From positions 248,001 to 312,000 of the forward strand of contig BJHW01000002.1 of assembly GCA_005405945.1 (NCBI GenBank): a stretch of DNA of 64,000 bases. Direction: 5' to 3'. The DNA comes from Streptomyces violaceusniger (GTDB taxonomy: Bacteria; Actinomycetota; Actinomycetes; Streptomycetales; Streptomycetaceae). Made by a program: the position numbers and the translations under genes. This document shows, piece by piece, positions 25,238 through 33,268 of the stretch. Under the pieces are notes generated by a model. The model was given only the letters and a program-made list of their open reading frames with translations. It was not told the DNA's origin and made no database searches. Positions within the stretch are counted from its first letter, which is position 1; the number at the start of each line of letters is the position of its first letter.

Positions 25238-25837
25238 GTGGTGACCCACCAGCCACCCATCCGCATCGGCGTGCTCGGCACCCACTCCAGCGGCAAGACG
25301 ACACTGCTCAAGCCGATCCAGATGGAACTGCGCGGCCACGGACTCACCGTGGCCCGCACCGGCCGACTCGCCAAACGCGCCGCGGCCATTGGCCTGCCGA
25401 AAATGCAGCACCACACCGCAGCCTCCACCGAGTGGATCATCACGCAGGGCATCGCCGACGAAATCGCCGCCGCAGCACAAGGCGCCGACGTCGTCCTCGT
25501 CGACCGCGCCTCCTTCGACGTCCTCGCGTACTACCACGCGGCCTTTGAGCACCGCGGCGAGCACTCCCACCGGCTGGAGAGAGAACGCCTGCGGCTCCTT
25601 GCCTCAACGCAGGCACCGAAGTACGACCTCCTCCTCGCGACCGTGCTGGACCCGGACGAACCGATCGACAAGAACCGCGACTACGACCACCGCTACCGCG
25701 TCCTGGTCGACCACCACGTCCACCGCCTCCTCGCCGGCGACAAAATCCCCCACCAGCGTGTCACCAGCGACCACGAAAGCAAGAACCTCGCCATCGAACA
25801 TGCCCTTCAACTCTGCCGCCGGGAGGCCGCCGTATGA
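25238..25837 (+). CDS. P-loop nucleotide/nucleoside kinase-like protein
   Basis: Protein of 199 residues. Walker A is GTHSSGKTT (about residues 14-22), and VVLVDRASFDVLAYY is a Walker-B-like strand with the Asp-Arg of nucleoside/nucleotide kinases. RERLRLLASTQAPKYDLLL is the helical lid region. It probably phosphorylates a nucleoside or NMP, the missing step between the methylase and the NDP-kinase homologue. GTG 25238 (or 25241) follows AGGTAGGA. The stop overlaps the next start (ATGA). The IS110 element separates it from its upstream partners. Confidence 0.75.
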   Translation: MVTHQPPIRIGVLGTHSSGKTTLLKPIQMELRGHGLTVARTGRLAKRAAAIGLPKMQHHTAASTEWIITQGIADEIAAAAQGADVVLVDRASFDVLAYYHAAFEHRGEHSHRLERERLRLLASTQAPKYDLLLATVLDPDEPIDKNRDYDHRYRVLVDHHVHRLLAGDKIPHQRVTSDHESKNLAIEHALQLCRREAAV

Positions 25838-26613
25838 CCGTCACGCCGACTGCGGACACCATCACCATTGCTGGTAAGACGGTCTCCCGACTGGGATTGG
25901 GCACGATGCGCCTGACCGGCCCCGGCATCTGGGGCGACCCCGCCGACCGCGACACCGCGCTCACCGTGCTCCGCCAGGCCGTTCACACCTACGGCATCAC
26001 GCACATCGACACCGCGGACGCCTACGGGCCCCACACGGTCGAACTCCTCATCCGCGATGCCTTGCACCCGTACCCCGAGCACGTACTGATCGCGACCAAA
26101 GTGGGCCTGGCACGTCCCGCTCCGGACACATGGGTTCCGCACGGGCACCCCGTCTACCTGCGTGCATGCGTCGAAGCGAGCCTTCGGCGACTGGGCATGG
26201 ACCGGCTCGAACTCTGCTACCTCCACCGCATCGACCCCGAAGTGCCCGTCGCGGACCAGATCGGCACACTCCAAGCACTCAAGGACGAGGGCAAGATCGG
26301 GCACATCGGCCTGTCGAAGGTCACTACCAAGCAGATCCGTACAGTCACCAATGACATCACCGTCGCCGCCGTACAGAACGTCCTCAACATGAGCGGGGAC
26401 CGGCACGACACCGCACTCGAAATCTGCCGCGACCTCTCCATCCCCTACGTGCCATACCGGCCACTCGACGCCGGCACCCTCGCGCAGCGAGGGCGTATCG
26501 ACGAAGCTCTCAACTGGCTGCTCCGCCTCGGAGACCACATCGCACCGATCCCCGGCACCAGCTCTCCGGAGCACCTTCGCCAACTCGTCTCCGTCGTGAC
26601 GGGCGGGCGGTAA
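25834..26613 (+). CDS. Aldo/keto reductase
   Basis: Protein of 259 residues, an (alpha/beta)8 NADPH-dependent reductase. The tetrad is visible: Asp and Tyr in HIDTADAYGPHTVE, Lys in VLIATKVGL, and His in LCYLHRIDP. The cofactor-binding end is PIPGTSSPEHLRQ. In this operon it may reduce an aldehyde on the modified base or sugar. It overlaps both neighbours by a few bases, indicating translational coupling. Confidence 0.9.
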   Translation: MTVTPTADTITIAGKTVSRLGLGTMRLTGPGIWGDPADRDTALTVLRQAVHTYGITHIDTADAYGPHTVELLIRDALHPYPEHVLIATKVGLARPAPDTWVPHGHPVYLRACVEASLRRLGMDRLELCYLHRIDPEVPVADQIGTLQALKDEGKIGHIGLSKVTTKQIRTVTNDITVAAVQNVLNMSGDRHDTALEICRDLSIPYVPYRPLDAGTLAQRGRIDEALNWLLRLGDHIAPIPGTSSPEHLRQLVSVVTGGR

Positions 26614-27149
26614 TGACGCGAACTCCCTGGCCGGTCACCGTGCTTCCCCCTGCTCAGCAGTGCCAGGTACGGAAATCAGCTCCCTACGGGAACTGGCGGC
26701 CGCCGGTGGTAGGAGTGTCCTTACTCGTGCCCATCGGGACTACCCACCTACTTGTCGCCGAACTACGTGGTGACTTGCTCGTGCCGTGGGGCCCGATCCA
26801 AAACGGGCAGGCTCCGGAGCAGGCTGCCCAAAATGTCCTTCTGGGGACGCCGAGTGGCGTACCCGTTTTTCGACGGGTCGCCGTTGACTGGGTTCAGATG
26901 CGTCGTCGACAGATCTTCACGCATGTCGTAGCCACCAAGCCTCTCACTCGGGCTGACACAGCTCCACTCACTTACCGTGACGGACGAGCGGACTTGTGTG
27001 TGCTCCCCACCGCGCGAGCCACCTTGGCTCTCCCAGCCCCGGCCAGAGCACGGGTCCGTGCCGGGCTCAAGGCTCTCGCTGATGGAGAGATGGCCTATCT
27101 CGAAGCCGGAATCGTGAGCCGCACCGAGTCAACCAGGCCCTCCGGGTGA
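26613..27149 (+). CDS. Nudix-like protein lacking a complete Nudix box
   Basis: Protein of 178 residues. VVGVSLLVPIGTTHLLVAELRGDLLVPWGPIQNG looks like the first strands of a Nudix fold. The following helix GQAPEQAAQNVLLGTPSG sits where GX5EX7REUXEEXGU should be but lacks the metal-binding glutamates. It may therefore bind rather than cleave nucleotides. Last gene of the operon (start overlaps the AKR stop). Its end meets the integrase remnant at the island edge. Confidence 0.5.
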   Translation: MTRTPWPVTVLPPAQQCQVRKSAPYGNWRPPVVGVSLLVPIGTTHLLVAELRGDLLVPWGPIQNGQAPEQAAQNVLLGTPSGVPVFRRVAVDWVQMRRRQIFTHVVATKPLTRADTAPLTYRDGRADLCVLPTARATLALPAPARARVRAGLKALADGEMAYLEAGIVSRTESTRPSG

Positions 27150-27639
27150 AGCAGCCGTCGAAGATGTCGACGACGACTCGTGACTCGTCAGGCATGAGCG
27201 TGCACTTGTCCGGACCTTTGCGGACCCAGCCGTAGGCGAAGGCCCTGGACCCTGCCCGCCTGGGCACAGGCCAGGTGGGGTGCGACGCGGCGTGCCCACC
27301 CAGTTGATAGAGCCGTCGTCCCGGATCACCTTGCGCTTCTTGAGGGGAGGCGTCGTTCTTCTTGTAGTTCCTGGCGACGGGGCCCCAGGGCAGGCGCCGG
27401 CGTGTGTCCTCGGCGTCTTCTTGCTTTCGGTCGACGCCTGCCTCGAGGCCGAAGCGGTCGGAAGAGATCCGTAGGTAGGCGCCGGGTCGCTTCGGGGTGT
27501 ACGCGGAGAGTTGGTCGTACAGGTTGAGGGTGACGCGGCCGCGGTGGGCCTGGGGAGGGATCTGGAAGTCGTCCCACTGGGACAGGACGGAATTGGTGGT
27601 GCTCAGCTCCGGGTGGCCGTGTCTTCCGGTGCCGGGCAC
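27130..27639 (-). pseudogene. Serine integrase (large serine recombinase), decayed
   Basis: The N-terminal part reads NLYDQLSAYTPKRPGAYLRISSDRFG, then GVDRKQEDAEDTRRRL, the resolvase-domain opening with the catalytic Ser in RISSDR. Next comes NYKKNDAS in one frame and KKRKVIRDDGSINW in another, so a frameshift is present. Soon after, FAYGWVRKGPDKCTLMPDESRVVVDIFDGCF resembles the recombinase domain, implying a large internal deletion. It is not functional. A second scrap of the same N-terminus lies at 12455-12512, so this gene probably belonged to the mobile element that brought in the island. Confidence 0.7.
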
Positions 27640-27780
27640 CTTCCGCGGAACTCACTGGGTGGGACCGCGGGCCGTCGCTGGGGTGCGCCGCCGCGTCAGC
27701 AGATACTGGGGCGCATGCGTATCGACTTCGATCCCGAGACCGTGGGTCCCACTCCCTTCTACAAGCTGCTGACCTCGGTC
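27473..27780. repeat. Right flank copy of integrase/flavin-reductase junction
   Basis: Direct partner of 12455-12639: two blocks with 91 and 93 percent identity, here separated by 147 bp instead of 24. The copy runs from the integrase N-terminus through the first 22 codons of the intact flavin reductase. Confidence 0.8.
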
Positions 27781-28335
27781 ATCGTGCCTCGGCCGATCGC
27801 CTGGGTGTCCACCGTCGGGCAGGACGGTGCCGCGAACCTCGCCCCGCATTCGTTCTTCACCGTCGCGGCCGTGGCGCCGCCGGTGGTGCAGTTCACCTCC
27901 GTGGGGCGTAAGGATTCGCTGCGGAATGTCGAGGACACCGGGGAGTTCGTGGTGAACCTCGCTCCCGAGGGGCTGTTCGAGCAGGTCAACGCGACGGCGA
28001 CGGACTTTCCGCACGGGGTGAGCGAGTTCGAGGCGGTGGGGGTGGAGCAGGAGGCGAGTCTGCGGGTGAAGCCGCCTCGGGTGGCGGGGTCGCCGGTGGC
28101 GTTGGAGTGTGTGGTGCACAGCACGATGGGGCTGGGGAACTCGACGGTGGTCTTCGGGCGGGTGGTGCATGCCGCGATCGACGACGCGGTGATGGTCGCC
28201 GGGCATGCGGAGATCACCAGGCTGCGGCCGCTGTCCCGGCTGGGGAAGAACGAATGGGGCACGGTCGGTGAGGTGCTGGATCTCGCCCGGATCCGTTACG
28301 CGGACTGGGAGGGCCGGGGGCCGGAGAAGGTCTGA
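27715..28335 (+). CDS. Flavin reductase family protein (FMN-binding)
   Basis: Protein of 206 residues. MRIDFDPETVGPTPFYKLLTSVIVPRPIAWVST is the standard opening of the FMN-binding split-barrel reductase-like family, and NLAPHSFFTVAAVAPPVVQFTS is the flavin site. It probably reduces or carries FMN, or acts on a specific substrate; no dedicated oxygenase is adjacent. ATG 27715 is confirmed by the partial copy at 12574, which conserves the same start. It is the intact target gene at the right edge of the island. Confidence 0.88.
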   Translation: MRIDFDPETVGPTPFYKLLTSVIVPRPIAWVSTVGQDGAANLAPHSFFTVAAVAPPVVQFTSVGRKDSLRNVEDTGEFVVNLAPEGLFEQVNATATDFPHGVSEFEAVGVEQEASLRVKPPRVAGSPVALECVVHSTMGLGNSTVVFGRVVHAAIDDAVMVAGHAEITRLRPLSRLGKNEWGTVGEVLDLARIRYADWEGRGPEKV

Positions 28336-28372
28336 GGGCCGTGGGCCACGGCAGCGGAAGAGGGGCGTGGTG

Positions 28373-29029
28373 ATGGAGAGCGTGGTGTTCGACATCGGCT
28401 CGACCCTCGTCCGTGAGGACCGCTACTGGGGCGCCTGGGCCGACTGGCTCGGGGTGCCCCGGCACACCCTGTCCGCGCTGGTGGGGGCCGTCGTCGCGCA
28501 GGGGCGGGACGACGGGGACGCGATCCGGCTGCTGCGGCCGGGCGTGGACATCGACGCCGAGCGGCGGGCGCGGGAGGCGGCGGGGCGGGGGGAGTGGCTG
28601 GACGAGTCCGATCTGTACCCGGACGTGCGGTCCGCGCTCGGCGCCCTGCGGGAGTCCGGGCTGCGGGTGGTCCTGGCCGGAAACCAGTCGCAGCGGATGG
28701 GGGAGCTGCTGCGGGGGATGGGGCTGCCGGTCGACGCCGTGGCGACGTCCAGTGGGTGGGGCGTCGTCAAGCCCGATCCGGAGTTCTTCCGGCGGGTGCT
28801 GGAGTTCGGCGGTGCCGCGCCGGGGGACACGGTGTACGTCGGTGACCACCCGGCGTTCGACATCCGGCCGGCGAAGGCCGCCGGGCTGCGGGCCGCGCAT
28901 ATCCGCCGGGGGCCGTGGGCGTATCTGTGGGGCGACACGGCCGACGCGGCAATGGCGGACTGGCGGATCGACTCGTTGAGCGAGCTGGTGGAGATCGTCG
29001 CCGGACCGGCGGGGCCATCGTCCCCGTAA
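28373..29029 (+). CDS. HAD family hydrolase
   Basis: Protein of 218 residues. Motif I is VFDIGSTL (nucleophile Asp, with Gly at the second-Asp position), motif II is VVLAGNQS, the motif III Lys is in WGVVKPDPEFF, and motif IV is VYVGDHPAFDI, with an alpha-helical C1 cap between I and II. It is a cytosolic phosphatase or dehalogenase of unknown substrate. ATG 28373 follows GAGGGG, 37 bp after the flavin reductase stop, so the two are probably co-transcribed. Confidence 0.87.
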   Translation: MESVVFDIGSTLVREDRYWGAWADWLGVPRHTLSALVGAVVAQGRDDGDAIRLLRPGVDIDAERRAREAAGRGEWLDESDLYPDVRSALGALRESGLRVVLAGNQSQRMGELLRGMGLPVDAVATSSGWGVVKPDPEFFRRVLEFGGAAPGDTVYVGDHPAFDIRPAKAAGLRAAHIRRGPWAYLWGDTADAAMADWRIDSLSELVEIVAGPAGPSSP

Positions 29030-29117
29030 GGCGGCAGCTCGGGGAGGGGTGTGCGCTGGGTGAGGAATTCACACCCGGTGTGATGCGAGTGCTTGCATAT
29101 ATCTACCGCACACCCTT

Positions 29118-29135
29118 CCCCGCCGCCCGGCGGGG
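29118..29135 (+). terminator. Hairpin terminator between HAD and uppP genes
   Basis: CCCCGCCG and CGGCGGGG form an 8-bp stem with a very short loop, between two converging genes. A direct repeat (GTCCGAGAGGTGCGTC at 29242-29257 and 29267-29282) lies next to the uppP stop. Confidence 0.45.
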
Positions 29136-29280
29136 CGCTTGACTCGTCCCATGCCGCTCAGGGGGCGCCAGCCCTGAGCGAAGGGGCCGCCGGACTCCTC
29201 CCTCCTCGGCCGGCGGCCCATCTCCCGCCTGTCCTTCGGACGTCCGAGAGGTGCGTCGCCCGGAATGTCCGAGAGGTGCG

Positions 29281-30153
29281 TCAGCCCGCCGACTCGGCCG
29301 CGTGCGCGCTCAGCACGCCGAAGCCGACCAGCGCGAAGAGCGCGATGCCCAGCAGGATCCGGTAGATCACAAACGGCATGAAGCTCTTGCTCGAAATAAA
29401 TTTCATGAACCACGCGATCACCACATAGCCGACAATGAAGGCGATGACCGTCGCGAAGATCGTCGGGCCCCACTCGGTATGGCCCTCGGACGCGTCCTTC
29501 AGCTCGAAGGCGCCCGAGGCCAGCACCGCAGGCACGGCGAGCAGGAAGGAGTAGCGGGCCGCGGCCTCGCGGGTGTAGCCCATCAGCAGTCCGCCGCTGA
29601 TCGTGGCGCCGGACCGGGAGACGCCCGGCACCAGCGCCATCGCCTGGCAGACCCCGAATATGAGCCCGTCCCGGATGCTCAGCTCCTGGAGCGTCTTGCG
29701 CTGGTTGGCGACGCGGTGCCGGCCGCCCGTCTCATCGCGGGCCGCGCGCCGGTCCGCGAAGCCCAGCACGAGGCCCATGACCACGAGGGTCGTGGCTATG
29801 AGCCGCAGATCGCGGAACGGGCCCTCGATCGCGTCCTGGAGGGTGAGCCCGAGCACGCCGATGGGCAGCGAGCCGACGATCACCAGCCAGCCCATCTGGG
29901 CGTCGTGGTTGCCGCGCCACTCCTTGCTGAAGAGCGAGCGGAACCAGGCCGACACGATGTTGACGATGTCCTTGCGGAAGTAGATGAGTACCGCGAGCTC
30001 CGTACCGATCTGGGTGATCGCGGTGAAGGCGGGCCCAGGGTCGTTCCAGCCGGCGAACGCGGCCGTGAGCCGCAGATGGGCGCTGGAGGAGATCGGAAGA
30101 AACTCAGTCAACCCCTGGACCAGCCCGAGGATGAATGATTCAAACCACGACAT
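29281..30153 (-). CDS. uppP: Undecaprenyl-diphosphate phosphatase (BacA type)
   Basis: Integral membrane enzyme of 290 residues that converts undecaprenyl pyrophosphate to the monophosphate for cell-wall lipid recycling. Both signature regions are present: GLVQGLTEFLPISSSAHL near the N-terminus (the E..E and SSS motif) and ALVPGVSRSGATI in the middle (PGxSRSGxT). Helices follow through to the C-terminal GIALFALVGFGVLSAH. ATG 30153 is the family start (MSWFESFILG); an in-frame TTG 18 bp upstream is less likely. Loss confers bacitracin sensitivity in other bacteria. Confidence 0.96.
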   Translation of the reverse strand: MSWFESFILGLVQGLTEFLPISSSAHLRLTAAFAGWNDPGPAFTAITQIGTELAVLIYFRKDIVNIVSAWFRSLFSKEWRGNHDAQMGWLVIVGSLPIGVLGLTLQDAIEGPFRDLRLIATTLVVMGLVLGFADRRAARDETGGRHRVANQRKTLQELSIRDGLIFGVCQAMALVPGVSRSGATISGGLLMGYTREAAARYSFLLAVPAVLASGAFELKDASEGHTEWGPTIFATVIAFIVGYVVIAWFMKFISSKSFMPFVIYRILLGIALFALVGFGVLSAHAAESAG

Positions 30154-30448
30154 TGAGTCTTCGCTATCCAAGGCTGATCGTGCGCTGCTCGGTCCCTGGT
30201 CGCAGATGTCCAGGAATGACCGATTCAGGCGGGGCGGTCAGTGGGAGGCCGACCGTCGAGGATCAACGGCCGGTTGTGGGGGCAGCGTAGCGTCCCCGGG
30301 TGCGCGGCCCATCAAGGGCCTGGTCGGACCATCGGTTCAGCGCATTGACCTTGGGTACTCGGGGCCGGGCCGCCCGGCCGCGGGCGCCTGGTGAGGATCA
30401 GCCGTGAACAGCCATGAATAGCCGTGGACAGCCGAGGAGCCGAACCGT

Positions 30449-31972
30449 ATGACCGCGATCGGGCACGACGGAGGGCAGGGAGGCCGACCGGACGGGGACG
30501 GGGCCGGCGCCGGAAGCGGGCCGGGCGGGACGATCACCACCCAGGTCCCGGCGCGGCTGGACCGGCTGCCCTGGTCACGCTGGCACTGGATGATCGTGGT
30601 CGGCCTCGGCACGGTATGGATCCTGGACGGTCTCGAGGTGACCGTCGTCGGCAATATCGCCAGCCGCCTCTCCGAGCCCGGCAGCGGGCTGCCCATCACC
30701 GACGCGCAGGTCACCGGGATGGCGGCGGCCCTCTATGTGGCCGGGGCCTGCACCGGGGCGCTGGTGTTCGGCTGGCTCACCGACCGCTACGGCCGCAAGA
30801 GGCTCTTCCTCATCACGCTCGGCGTCTATCTCGCCGCCACCGCGCTCACCGCCATCTCCTTCTCCGCTTGGTGGTTCTTCCTCTTCCGGTTCCTCACCGG
30901 CTTCGGCATCGGCGGGGAGTACGCGGCCATCAACTCCGCGATCGACGAGCTGATCCCCAGCAAGTACCGGGGCCGCGTCGACCTGGTCATCAACGGGAGC
31001 TTCTGGCTCGGTGCGATGGGCGGCTCGCTGCTCTCCGTGCTGATGCTGAACACCTCCTTCTTCGCGCTGAACGTCGGTTGGCGGCTCACCTTCGCCCTCG
31101 GCGTCGTCCTCGGCCTGGTCATCCTGCTGGTCCGGCGGAACGTCCCCGAAAGCCCGCGCTGGATGTTCATCCACGGCCGGGCGGAGGGCGCCGAGGAACT
31201 GGTCGCGGCGGCCGAACGGCGGATCGAGGACGAGACCGGGCGGCGCCTCCCCGAGCCGGACAAGGCCATCACCATCCGCACGCGGAGGAGCACCGGCTTC
31301 ATCGAGATCGCCCGGACGCTCTTCCGGGCGTATCCCCGGCGCGCGGTCCTGGGGCTGGCCCTCTTCATCGGGCAGGCGTTCCTCTACAACGCCATCACCT
31401 TCGGCTTCGGCTCGATCCTGGTGAAGTTCTTCGGCGTGCCCAGCGGTGACACCGGCTACTACTTCACGGTCATCGCCTTCGGCAACTTCCTCGGGCCATT
31501 GCTGCTGTGCAGGCTCTTCGACACGGTCGGCCGGCGACAGATGATCTCGGGGACGTACCTCCTCTCCGGTGTGCTGCTGTTCATCACGGCCTGGATGTTC
31601 GGCAACGGCTGGCTCAACGCGACCACGATGACCGCCTGCTGGTGCGTGGTCCTCTTCTTCGCCTCGGCCGGTGCCAGCTCGGCGTATCTGACGGTCAGCG
31701 AGGTCTTCCCGATGGAGACGCGCGCCCTGGCCATCGCCTTCTTCTACGCCATCGGCACGGCGGCCGGAGGCATCAGTGGTCCGCTGATCTTCTCGGATCT
31801 GACGGCGAGCGGAGTCGTCGCCGACACCGCGCTGGCCTTCTCCATCGGGGCGTCGCTCATGGTCGCGGCCGGGCTCGTCGCCGCCTTCCTCGCGGTTCCG
31901 GCGGAGCGGCGTCCGCTCGAGGACGTCGCCGAGCCGCTGTCGGCCTCCGCCACCGGACCGGCCGGCGGCTGA
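30449..31972 (+). CDS. MFS transporter, sugar-porter-like
   Basis: Protein of 507 residues with 12 helices, preceded by a Gly-rich cytosolic N-terminus. GWLTDRYGRKRLFLI is the loop 2-3 MFS motif, RFLTGFGIGGEYAAINSAIDELIP is typical of the sugar/metabolite porter and SP/MHS branches, and VPESPRWMF is the loop 6 motif. Substrate unknown, probably a sugar acid or aromatic acid. ATG follows GAGGAG. Just upstream (30399-30438) a 10-bp motif resembling CAGCCGTGAA is repeated four times. Confidence 0.88.
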   Translation: MTAIGHDGGQGGRPDGDGAGAGSGPGGTITTQVPARLDRLPWSRWHWMIVVGLGTVWILDGLEVTVVGNIASRLSEPGSGLPITDAQVTGMAAALYVAGACTGALVFGWLTDRYGRKRLFLITLGVYLAATALTAISFSAWWFFLFRFLTGFGIGGEYAAINSAIDELIPSKYRGRVDLVINGSFWLGAMGGSLLSVLMLNTSFFALNVGWRLTFALGVVLGLVILLVRRNVPESPRWMFIHGRAEGAEELVAAAERRIEDETGRRLPEPDKAITIRTRRSTGFIEIARTLFRAYPRRAVLGLALFIGQAFLYNAITFGFGSILVKFFGVPSGDTGYYFTVIAFGNFLGPLLLCRLFDTVGRRQMISGTYLLSGVLLFITAWMFGNGWLNATTMTACWCVVLFFASAGASSAYLTVSEVFPMETRALAIAFFYAIGTAAGGISGPLIFSDLTASGVVADTALAFSIGASLMVAAGLVAAFLAVPAERRPLEDVAEPLSASATGPAGG

Positions 31973-31983
31973 TCGCCCCCGGC

Positions 31984-32042
31984 CCCGTCAGGCCCGCGGA
32001 TCCGCCCGTCAGGCCCCGCGGGTCCGCCCGTCAGGCCCGCGG
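31984..32042. repeat. Tandem repeat of 21-22 bp, 2.7 copies
   Basis: CCCGTCAGGCCCGCGGATCCG is repeated with small changes between the converging MFS and TVP38 genes and runs into the TVP38 stop region. Probably a slipped-strand duplication. Confidence 0.6.
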
Positions 32043-32777
32043 CGCCATCTCGTCTGCCGCCGTGTCCTCCATGGGCCGTCCGGGGCGAATACGGCCGCGT
32101 TTGCGCCAGGCCACGAGCGCCCCCGCGACGGCGGGCACCGTGATGAAGGCCAGCGCGAGGAGGAAGACGGGCGAGGTGGGAGTGGTGGCGCGGCTGCCCG
32201 CCACCACGTACGCGGCGGTGTTCGGCACACTGCCCAACCCGGTGGCCAGCAGGAACGACGGCCAGCCCATCCGCGAGACGGCCGCGCAGTAGTTGGCGGC
32301 GGCGAACGGTACGCCGGGGAACAACCGGATCGCCAGCATCGACCGGAACCCGTGGTGGCTCAGCTGCCGGTCCGCCGCCGTGAGCCAGCGGCCCCGCAGC
32401 AACGGCCGCAGCGCGTCCTGCCCCAGCAGCCGCCCGAGGCCGAAGGCGATCCCGGCGCCGATCACCGTGCCGCCGATGGCCGTGGCCAGCCCGGCCTGGA
32501 TGCCGAAGAGCGCACCGGCCGCCAGGTTCAGCAGCGGCCGGGGGACCAGCGCGGCGGTGCCCACCCCGTACGCGGCCGTGAACAGCACCACGGCCGTCCC
32601 GCCCGACAACTCCGGCCAGCCGTGGGTCAGCAGCCGCTGCGGCTGCCACAGCCAGACCGCGATGGCGGAACCGGTGAGCAGCGCGGCGAGCAGCCCCAGC
32701 CGCGACCACGGCGAGAGGAGCACGGCGCGGGCGCGGCGCGTGGCCGGTTTCGCGGGCGGCGGGGCGACATCGAGCAT
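32031..32777 (-). CDS. TVP38/TMEM64 family membrane protein
   Basis: Protein of 248 residues with about six hydrophobic segments. The SNARE-associated/DedA-like core has LVPRPLLNLAAGALFG, AFGLGRLLGQDALRP and RLFPGVPFAAANYCAAVSRM, with re-entrant Pro/Gly-rich loops. Relatives of this family are implicated in phospholipid handling. Convergent with the MFS gene; its promoter shares the 32.8-33.3 kb gap with tuf3. Confidence 0.9.
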   Translation of the reverse strand: MLDVAPPPAKPATRRARAVLLSPWSRLGLLAALLTGSAIAVWLWQPQRLLTHGWPELSGGTAVVLFTAAYGVGTAALVPRPLLNLAAGALFGIQAGLATAIGGTVIGAGIAFGLGRLLGQDALRPLLRGRWLTAADRQLSHHGFRSMLAIRLFPGVPFAAANYCAAVSRMGWPSFLLATGLGSVPNTAAYVVAGSRATTPTSPVFLLALAFITVPAVAGALVAWRKRGRIRPGRPMEDTAADEMAPRA

Positions 32778-32850
32778 CGGTGGAGCGTAACCGACCGGGC
32801 CCGGCGGACGCTGTGATGTCGTCGGGTTGTCGTCGGATTGTCGGCAGACC

Positions 32851-32940
32851 GTCGACAGAGGGACCCGTACCCGTCGTCAGAAGGCCCCGGACCCCGTCGA
32901 CAGAGGGCCCCGTACCCCCTCGGCAGAGGGTTCCGAACCA
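32851..32940. repeat. Four imperfect tandem units of 22-23 bp
   Basis: Units begin GTCGACAGAGGG or variants (32851, 32873, 32896, 32919) and end in CCGTACCC-like blocks. They lie in the 490-bp gap between TVP38 and tuf3. No spacers are present, so it is not a CRISPR. It may be regulatory or simple slippage. Confidence 0.6.
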
Positions 32941-33020
32941 CCCGTCCCACCGACCCCGCACATACCGAAACGCACCGAAAACCATTCGACGCGGACCGAA
33001 CACCGCGCGAAGATCACAGC

Positions 33021-33173
33021 ATGTTCCGGCTCGCCTTCCTCACGCCGACGTCCGCGGTCGCGGACGCGCCGAAGGCTGCCGTCCCCTCTCTCGCTCCGGC
33101 CGCGGTCGCCGCCCTCACCACGGACCCGCCCGCCGCCGTTCCCGCCGCCCGCCTCGACGGCGCCCGAAGCTGA
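33021..33173 (+). CDS. Possible leader peptide ahead of tuf3
   Basis: A fifty-codon frame MFRLAFLTPTSAVADAPKAAV... whose TGA at 33171-33173 meets the start of a hairpin 95 bp before tuf3. There is no good ribosome site and the composition is Ala/Pro-rich, so it may not be translated. Listed because position and hairpin fit a leader arrangement. Confidence 0.25.
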   Translation: MFRLAFLTPTSAVADAPKAAVPSLAPAAVAALTTDPPAAVPAARLDGARS

Positions 33174-33214
33174 CCCTCCTCGGACAACTCCGACGGATCC
33201 CCCAGGGGAGGGTC
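33172..33214 (+). promoter_or_regulatory. Hairpin in the tuf3 leader
   Basis: GACCCTCC (33172-33179) pairs with GGAGGGTC (33207-33214), and inner pairing is possible. It overlaps the stop of the short upstream frame and ends 55 bp before the tuf3 start. It could modulate transcription into tuf3. Confidence 0.35.
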
Positions 33215-33268
33215 GGCGAGGTTCTGGGGTCCGCGCTTCCCACCCCGCTGACGAGGAGAGATCGTCGC

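Noticed and set aside
32851..32940. Possible CRISPR array
   Set aside because: Repeats are adjacent with no spacers, and no cas genes are present.
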